From NCBI GenBank assembly GCA_045579745.1, contig JAZNMQ010000083.1, positions 1 through 17,791 on the forward strand: a DNA stretch of 17,791 bases. Direction: 5' to 3'. How positions within the stretch are numbered: the first letter of the stretch is position 1; each line of letters begins with the position of its first letter. The translations under genes and the position numbers were made by a program. A model generated the notes under the pieces. The model did not search any database. It saw nothing but the letters and a program-made list of their open reading frames with translations, and had not been told where the DNA came from. This stretch comes from Flemingiibacterium sp045579745 (lineage in GTDB: Bacteria; Bacillota; Clostridia; Oscillospirales; CAG-272). Of the stretch, positions 13,989 through 17,791 are shown in pieces.

Positions 13989-15545
13989 TCAAAGAAGCGG
14001 CGCGAAAAGTCTTAAAATACTCATTATAAGCCCATGCTTGCCGCGAATTTTTTTGTAGCGTTCCTTTGTGATCTCCTCGGAAATTTTGAGCGTTTCTACA
14101 AAGTCGCGCTTGGCATCCATAATAGATGGGTTGTCGTAGATCAGCGCGGCGGATTCAAAATGAAGATAAAGGCTTCGATAGTCGAAGTTTATCGATCCGA
14201 CAACGCAAATGCTGTCATCGCTGACAACGACCTTGGAATGAATGAATCCCGGAGTATATTCGTAAATCCTGACGCCCGAATTAATGAGCGTTCCGTAAAA
14301 GGATTGGGTTACCATGTGAACATACCACTTGTCGGGAACACGCGGTGTGATTATTCTCACGTCGATACCGCTTTTTGCCGCGAAGCAGAGCGCGGTCAAC
14401 AGCTCGTTGTCGGGGATGAGGTAAGGCGTCATGATGTAGATATAATCCTTAGCCTTGTTTATCAGATTGAAATAAACGAGCTCACCGACGCATTCACCGT
14501 CGAGCGGAGTGTCAGCGTAGGGCTGAACATAGCCCGTGCACATCTGACTGCATGCGTCAGGCTCCCGCTTTTGGGACTGATATAGGAATGCGTTAATATC
14601 CTTATCGGGCGCATATTTCATATACCAATGCTCGAGAAAGATCAAAGTAAAGCTCCGAGCTGCGTCGCCCTTTAACATAACCGCGGAGTCCTTCCAATGA
14701 CCGAATCTCTCGTATGCGTTGATATACTCGTCAGCGAGGTTAATACCACCCGTAAATGCAGTATGACCGTCAATCACAACGATCTTTCTGTGGTCGCGGT
14801 TATTCTGAATTACGGTTGCGAGGGGAATGAACGGATTGAATACCATTACCTTTATTCCGAGCTCGCCGAGAATTTTGTCGTAGTTTTTGGGAAGCGTGCT
14901 CATACAGCCCATGCCGTCCCAGATAAGGCGGACGTCAACTCCCTCTTTAACCTTTTCGATGAGGAGCTTGAGAATGGAATCCCACATTATGCCCTCATGA
15001 ATTATAAAATATTCGAGGAAGATAAATTTTTTCGCCTTTGAGAGCTCTTCCATAAGAGCTTCGTATTTTGCCTCTCCCGAGGGGAAATACGTTATTTTGG
15101 TATTTTTATAAACGGGATAGGACGCCTTTTCTGCGAGATATGAGGCGTGATTGGCTTTGGTTCGGCTCGATTTGCGCATCTCATCCGTGATGGCTGGATC
15201 CTGCTTCATATGCGGGCGGACAATCGAAGCGGATTTTTTAGCGCGCCTTTTAAACAGATAGGTTGACGATTGCAGGCGGGATGCCAGATACATAAGACCG
15301 CCGAAGATCGGGAAGGTGAGTATAAGTATCGACCAAATCAGCTTGTACGCAGGATTCTGGTCTGAGTTAATTAAGAATATGACGACGAAGATGCTTATGG
15401 CAGCCATAGCCGCCATGATCGGGAGCGTGTATGTGCCGACTGCGCTGACAAGGAGGACAAACGCAATTATCTGCAAAAGCGCGAAAAGAGCAGTTGTTAT
15501 AAGTCTGCCCGGAAAGCTTTTTAAATATTTTTTGCGCAATTCCAT
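13989..15545 (-). CDS. cls: Cardiolipin synthase (phospholipase D family)
   Basis: A protein of about 518 residues with N-terminal membrane helices (around 15-80, e.g. LITTALFALLQIIAFVLLV and FPIFGGLMYLASR) and two phospholipase-D catalytic motifs: HRKIVVIDGHTAFTGGIN near residue 245 and HSKVVVSDDSICVVGSINFD near residue 435. These define bacterial cardiolipin synthases, which join two phosphatidylglycerol molecules at the membrane. The start is uncertain: GTG (15557), ATG (15554), ATG (15545) and TTG (15539) are all in frame. The only good ribosome binding sequence, GGGAGGG (15546-15552), abuts the ATG at 15545 and is ideally spaced (six bases) for the TTG at 15539. It is first in an operon with the flippase gene, from a strong promoter 30 bases upstream. 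Confidence 0.92.
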   Translation of the reverse strand: MELRKKYLKSFPGRLITTALFALLQIIAFVLLVSAVGTYTLPIMAAMAAISIFVVIFLINSDQNPAYKLIWSILILTFPIFGGLMYLASRLQSSTYLFKRRAKKSASIVRPHMKQDPAITDEMRKSSRTKANHASYLAEKASYPVYKNTKITYFPSGEAKYEALMEELSKAKKFIFLEYFIIHEGIMWDSILKLLIEKVKEGVDVRLIWDGMGCMSTLPKNYDKILGELGIKVMVFNPFIPLATVIQNNRDHRKIVVIDGHTAFTGGINLADEYINAYERFGHWKDSAVMLKGDAARSFTLIFLEHWYMKYAPDKDINAFLYQSQKREPDACSQMCTGYVQPYADTPLDGECVGELVYFNLINKAKDYIYIMTPYLIPDNELLTALCFAAKSGIDVRIITPRVPDKWYVHMVTQSFYGTLINSGVRIYEYTPGFIHSKVVVSDDSICVVGSINFDYRSLYLHFESAALIYDNPSIMDAKRDFVETLKISEEITKERYKKIRGKHGLIMSILRLFAPLL

Positions 15546-15574
15546 CCCTCCCATCACAATTGTATCTTCTTTTT

Positions 15575-15603
15575 ATTATAGCATGTTTATCAATTTCTTG
15601 CAA
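15575..15603 (-). promoter_or_regulatory. Promoter of the cardiolipin synthase-flippase operon
   Basis: On the minus strand, TTGCAA (15598-15603), a 17-base spacer and TATAAT (15575-15580), with TG one base before the -10 (extended). The expected transcript start near 15568 leaves a leader of only ~15-30 bases, consistent with a start codon at 15554-15539. Confidence 0.82.
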
Positions 15604-15641
15604 GGCTTATTTCTGATTATTGTAAAATAATTTCAAAAAGC

Positions 15642-15670
15642 TTGACAAATTTGTGCTATTATGTAATAAT
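15642..15670 (+). promoter_or_regulatory. Promoter of the ThuA gene, divergent from cls
   Basis: TTGACA (15642-15647) with AATAAT (15665-15670) at 17 bases, preceded by TG as an extended -10; TAATAA one base earlier is an alternative. It lies ~39 bases from the minus-strand promoter and 36 bases before the ThuA start. Confidence 0.75.
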
Positions 15671-15706
15671 ATTTATAGTAAATTTTCAGAATCGAGGAGA
15701 GATCAT

Positions 15707-16462
15707 ATGTCAAAGATTAAGGTAACAATCTGGAACGAGGGTCGCCATGAAAAGACCGCAGAAGGCGTAAGGGCGATTTATCCGAGAGGAATACACAATA
15801 CGATCAAGGAATTTCTCGAAAAGAACGAGGATATGGAAATTCGCACGGCAACGCTTGACGATCCCGATCAGGGACTATCTGATGAGCTTTTGAATGACAC
15901 AGATGTTCTCATGTGGTGGGGACATATGGCGCATTGGGAGGTCAAGGACGAGCTTGTCGAAAAGATCAAAAACCGTGTTTGGAATGAGGGCATGGGCTTT
16001 GTTGCAATGCACTCCTCGCACGAATCCAAGCCGTTCAGAAGCATCGTTGGTACCTCGGGTCAGCTCTCGTGGGGCGATGACCAACGTGAGATCGTTTGGA
16101 ATATCATGCCTCAGCATCCGATCGCGGCGGGAATCCCCGAGTATTTCGAGCTTGAAAGAGAAGAAATGTACGGCGAGCCCTTCAGAATCCCTCAGCCCGA
16201 CGAGCTCATTTTCACGAGCTGGTACGAGGGCGGCAACATCTTCAGAAGCGGACTTACCTATTACCGCGGAATTGGAAAGGTGTTCTACTTCCAGCCGGGT
16301 CATGAGTGGTGCCGTTCATTCCACAATCCGTATGTTCAGAAGATCCTCACGAACGGCGTTCGCTGGGCTGCGCCGAACGAGATGATCATTTCACGTCCTA
16401 CAAAATGCCCGCATCGCAGAAAGCCGGTCGAGGAGCTTGACGAGGCAAAGAGGGCGAACTAA
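15707..16462 (+). CDS. ThuA-like trehalose/sugar utilisation protein
   Basis: A 251-residue cytoplasmic protein matching the ThuA family along its whole length. Features include VTIWNEGRHEK at the start, TDVLMWWGHMAH, the HSSHESK segment, the acidic-aromatic block ELEREEMYGEPF and the near-terminal FYFQPGHEWCRSFHNPYVQ with conserved His and aromatic residues. The family has a glutamine-amidotransferase-like fold and was named for trehalose and sucrose use in rhizobia; it is often found with sugar oxidoreductases and glycosidases, and its exact reaction is not settled. The ATG at 15707 is preferred to the upstream in-frame TTG at 15653, which lies inside the promoter; GAGGAG at 15694-15699 is seven bases before it. 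The beta-galactosidase gene that follows supports a role in oligosaccharide catabolism. Confidence 0.9.
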   Translation: MSKIKVTIWNEGRHEKTAEGVRAIYPRGIHNTIKEFLEKNEDMEIRTATLDDPDQGLSDELLNDTDVLMWWGHMAHWEVKDELVEKIKNRVWNEGMGFVAMHSSHESKPFRSIVGTSGQLSWGDDQREIVWNIMPQHPIAAGIPEYFELEREEMYGEPFRIPQPDELIFTSWYEGGNIFRSGLTYYRGIGKVFYFQPGHEWCRSFHNPYVQKILTNGVRWAAPNEMIISRPTKCPHRRKPVEELDEAKRAN

Positions 16463-16479
16463 GCTTTCAGATCCAATAA

Positions 16480-16632
16480 GGGGCTGTTGCAGGTTGAAAA
16501 CTTGCGGCAGCCCCGAGCGCGAATGAGCCCAAATACGACGTTTTTTGTGTGCAATGCACACAAAAATGTCACCCTTAGTGGGTGACAAGGCGTATTTTAT
16601 GGGAGCTTTTGCACTCAAGTGCAAAAGCTCCC
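16480..16632. repeat. 153-bp multi-hairpin intergenic element, MITE/REP-like
   Basis: The whole gap between ThuA and lacZ is folded. Hairpin 1 (16480-16514) opens GGGGCTGTTGCAGG. A closing stem AAATACG (16531-16537) with CGTATTT (16591-16597) encloses hairpin 2 (11 bp, TTTTTGTGTGC/GCACACAAAAA, 16542-16566) and hairpin 3 (7 bp, GTCACCC/GGGTGAC, 16568-16586). Hairpin 4 (16601-16632) is a perfect 15-bp dyad with a two-base centre. The two ends are imperfect inverted copies (GGGGCTGTTGCA and, reversed, GGGAGCTTTTGCA). None of the hairpins has a following T-run. It resembles a small non-coding mobile element or structured RNA. No target-site duplication is obvious. Confidence 0.65.
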
Positions 16633-16659
16633 TTGAATACCGAAAGGAGTAATGTGTTT

Positions 16660-17791
16660 ATGTTTAAGCTTCCTGATTATCATAAGTCAACTGAGGTTCT
16701 CCACTATAACTGCGAAAAGCCGCGTGCCTATTTCGTGCCTGCCGACTGCCGCGAGGATACAGCGGTAGAGCGCAGAGCGTCGAGTGCTTTTTTCAAGAAT
16801 TTGTGCGGAGAATGGGATTTCAAATTCTTAAGCTCACCTGCAGAGCTTTGCGATTTTACGGCTGATGATGCCGTAGTTAATTGGGACAAGATCACCGTGC
16901 CGATGAATTGGCAAATGATGCTTGGCAGAGGAATGGATGTTCCAAATTATACAAACATCAACTATCCGTTTCCGCTTGATCCGCCGCATGTTCCGACAAA
17001 GAATCCGTGCGGACTCTATTCGCGCGACTTCATCATTCGTGAGGATGTGCTCAAAAGCAAGCTCGTTTATATTAATTTCGAGGGCGTTGATTCCTGCTTC
17101 TACCTTTATGTAAACGGCAAATTCGCGGCATACAGTCAGGTTTCGCATATGACGAGCGAGATCAATATAACCGATTATCTCGTTCCGGGCAAAAACAATC
17201 TGAAGGTTGTTGTGCTCAAATGGTGCGACGGCTCGTATCTCGAGGATCAGGATATGTGGCGCTTGTCGGGAATCTTCCGCGAGGTGTATTTACTTTACCG
17301 CGACCCCGTGCACATTTCCGATGTGTTTATAAAGCCTACGCTTTCGGACGATTTTTTGACTGCCGATGTCAGCGTTCAGCTTGAAACAACCGGAAAATGC
17401 AGCATCAGCTACAGCTTTGAGGACGCCTCGGGTGAGGTGCTTGCAAGCGGAGAGACATCGGATAATCTGATTGAGTTTAGCATAGGTAATCCTAAGCTTT
17501 GGAGCGACGAGCTGCCGAATCTCTATTCGCTCTACCTTTACTGCCAAAATGAGATAATCCGCTTTGATGTCGGCTTCAGAAAGATCGAGGTTAAAAACAA
17601 GGTTATCTACATTAACGGCAAAAAGGTCAAGGCGCGCGGAGTCAACCGTCACGACAGCCATCCGCTTCTCGGACACACCACCCCCTACGATCACATGCTC
17701 CGTGATCTGTTCATTCTGAAGCAAACCAACGCCAATGCCATCCGCACCTCGCATTATCCCAACGACCCGCGCCTTGTCGGCCTTTGTGACC
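16660..17791 (+). CDS. lacZ: GH2 beta-galactosidase, 5' part only
   Basis: An open frame runs from the ATG at 16660 to the window's end (377 full codons) without a stop. The first two-thirds is the sugar-binding jelly-roll domain of family GH2: VPMNWQM, NYPFPLDPPHVP, GLYSRDF, FEGVDSCFYLYVNGK, SYLEDQDMWRLSGIFREVYL. It then enters the linking beta domain and the start of the catalytic barrel with KARGVNRHDSHP (His331) and NAIRTSHYPNDPR (His365), equal to the substrate-site histidines of E. coli LacZ. The two catalytic glutamates lie beyond the window. There is no signal peptide, so it acts in the cytoplasm. AAAGGAG at 16643-16649 is 10 bases before this ATG; the ATG at 16652 is out of frame and too close. 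Substrate could be lactose or plant/host galactosides. Confidence 0.92.
   Translation, partial: MFKLPDYHKSTEVLHYNCEKPRAYFVPADCREDTAVERRASSAFFKNLCGEWDFKFLSSPAELCDFTADDAVVNWDKITVPMNWQMMLGRGMDVPNYTNINYPFPLDPPHVPTKNPCGLYSRDFIIREDVLKSKLVYINFEGVDSCFYLYVNGKFAAYSQVSHMTSEINITDYLVPGKNNLKVVVLKWCDGSYLEDQDMWRLSGIFREVYLLYRDPVHISDVFIKPTLSDDFLTADVSVQLETTGKCSISYSFEDASGEVLASGETSDNLIEFSIGNPKLWSDELPNLYSLYLYCQNEIIRFDVGFRKIEVKNKVIYINGKKVKARGVNRHDSHPLLGHTTPYDHMLRDLFILKQTNANAIRTSHYPNDPRLVGLCD

Noticed and set aside
16391..16624. 77-codon minus-strand frame over the intergenic element
   Set aside because: It covers the stem-loops and the end of the ThuA gene; the structure explains the sequence better than coding does.
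16480..16632. CRISPR array or tandem terminators
   Set aside because: The repeats are inverted dyads of different sequence with no direct repeat-spacer pattern, and no T-tracts follow the stems.

Overview
The window looks like a piece of chromosome from a low-to-middle GC Gram-positive gut bacterium of the Clostridia, probably near Oscillospiraceae/Ruminococcaceae. This is inferred from gene content and style: AGGAG-type ribosome binding sites, consensus sigma-A promoters, a Bacillus/Clostridium-like glucose PTS operon, small intergenic spaces and several genes for plant- or host-polysaccharide breakdown. It cannot be pinned to a species from sequence alone. No phage, insertion sequence, CRISPR array, rRNA or tRNA was seen.

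Layout. (1) 1-2720: the 3' end of a parallel beta-helix protein (pectate-lyase-like), then a cytoplasmic sialate O-acetylesterase-family (SASA) carbohydrate esterase ending at a strong terminator. (2) 2768-6895: a compact PTS operon with a glucose-type EIICBA (ptsG-like), HPr (ptsH) and Enzyme I (ptsI), which together give a complete phosphorelay. (3) 6939-7306: an isolated 80-residue membrane protein with its own promoter and terminator. (4) 7342-8476: an aldo/keto reductase with a C-terminal pair of iron-sulfur motifs behind a perfect consensus promoter. (5) 8501-11734: the most unusual gene, a 1053-residue protein whose first ~180 residues are an ECF sigma factor and whose remaining ~870 residues are a soluble extension made of TPR-like helices and duplicated beta domains. 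An ECF-type promoter and a 14-bp palindrome lie just upstream, consistent with autoregulation. (6) 11735-12564: a highly folded spacer, a 203-residue two-helix membrane protein and a bidirectional terminator. (7) 12571-15603, minus strand: a MOP-superfamily polysaccharide flippase cotranscribed behind a cardiolipin synthase. (8) 15642-17791: a ThuA-family sugar protein, a 153-bp multi-hairpin intergenic element, and the 5' part of a GH2 beta-galactosidase that runs off the window.

How it fits together. Beta-helix protein, esterase, ThuA protein and beta-galactosidase suggest use of complex glycans, with the PTS taking up and phosphorylating the released hexose. The HPr has the catalytic His15 but no serine at position 46, so classical HPr-Ser-P/CcpA catabolite repression through this protein is doubtful. 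The sigma factor with built-in extension and the cardiolipin synthase/flippase pair hint at an envelope or signal-response theme, but nothing in the sequence links them directly.
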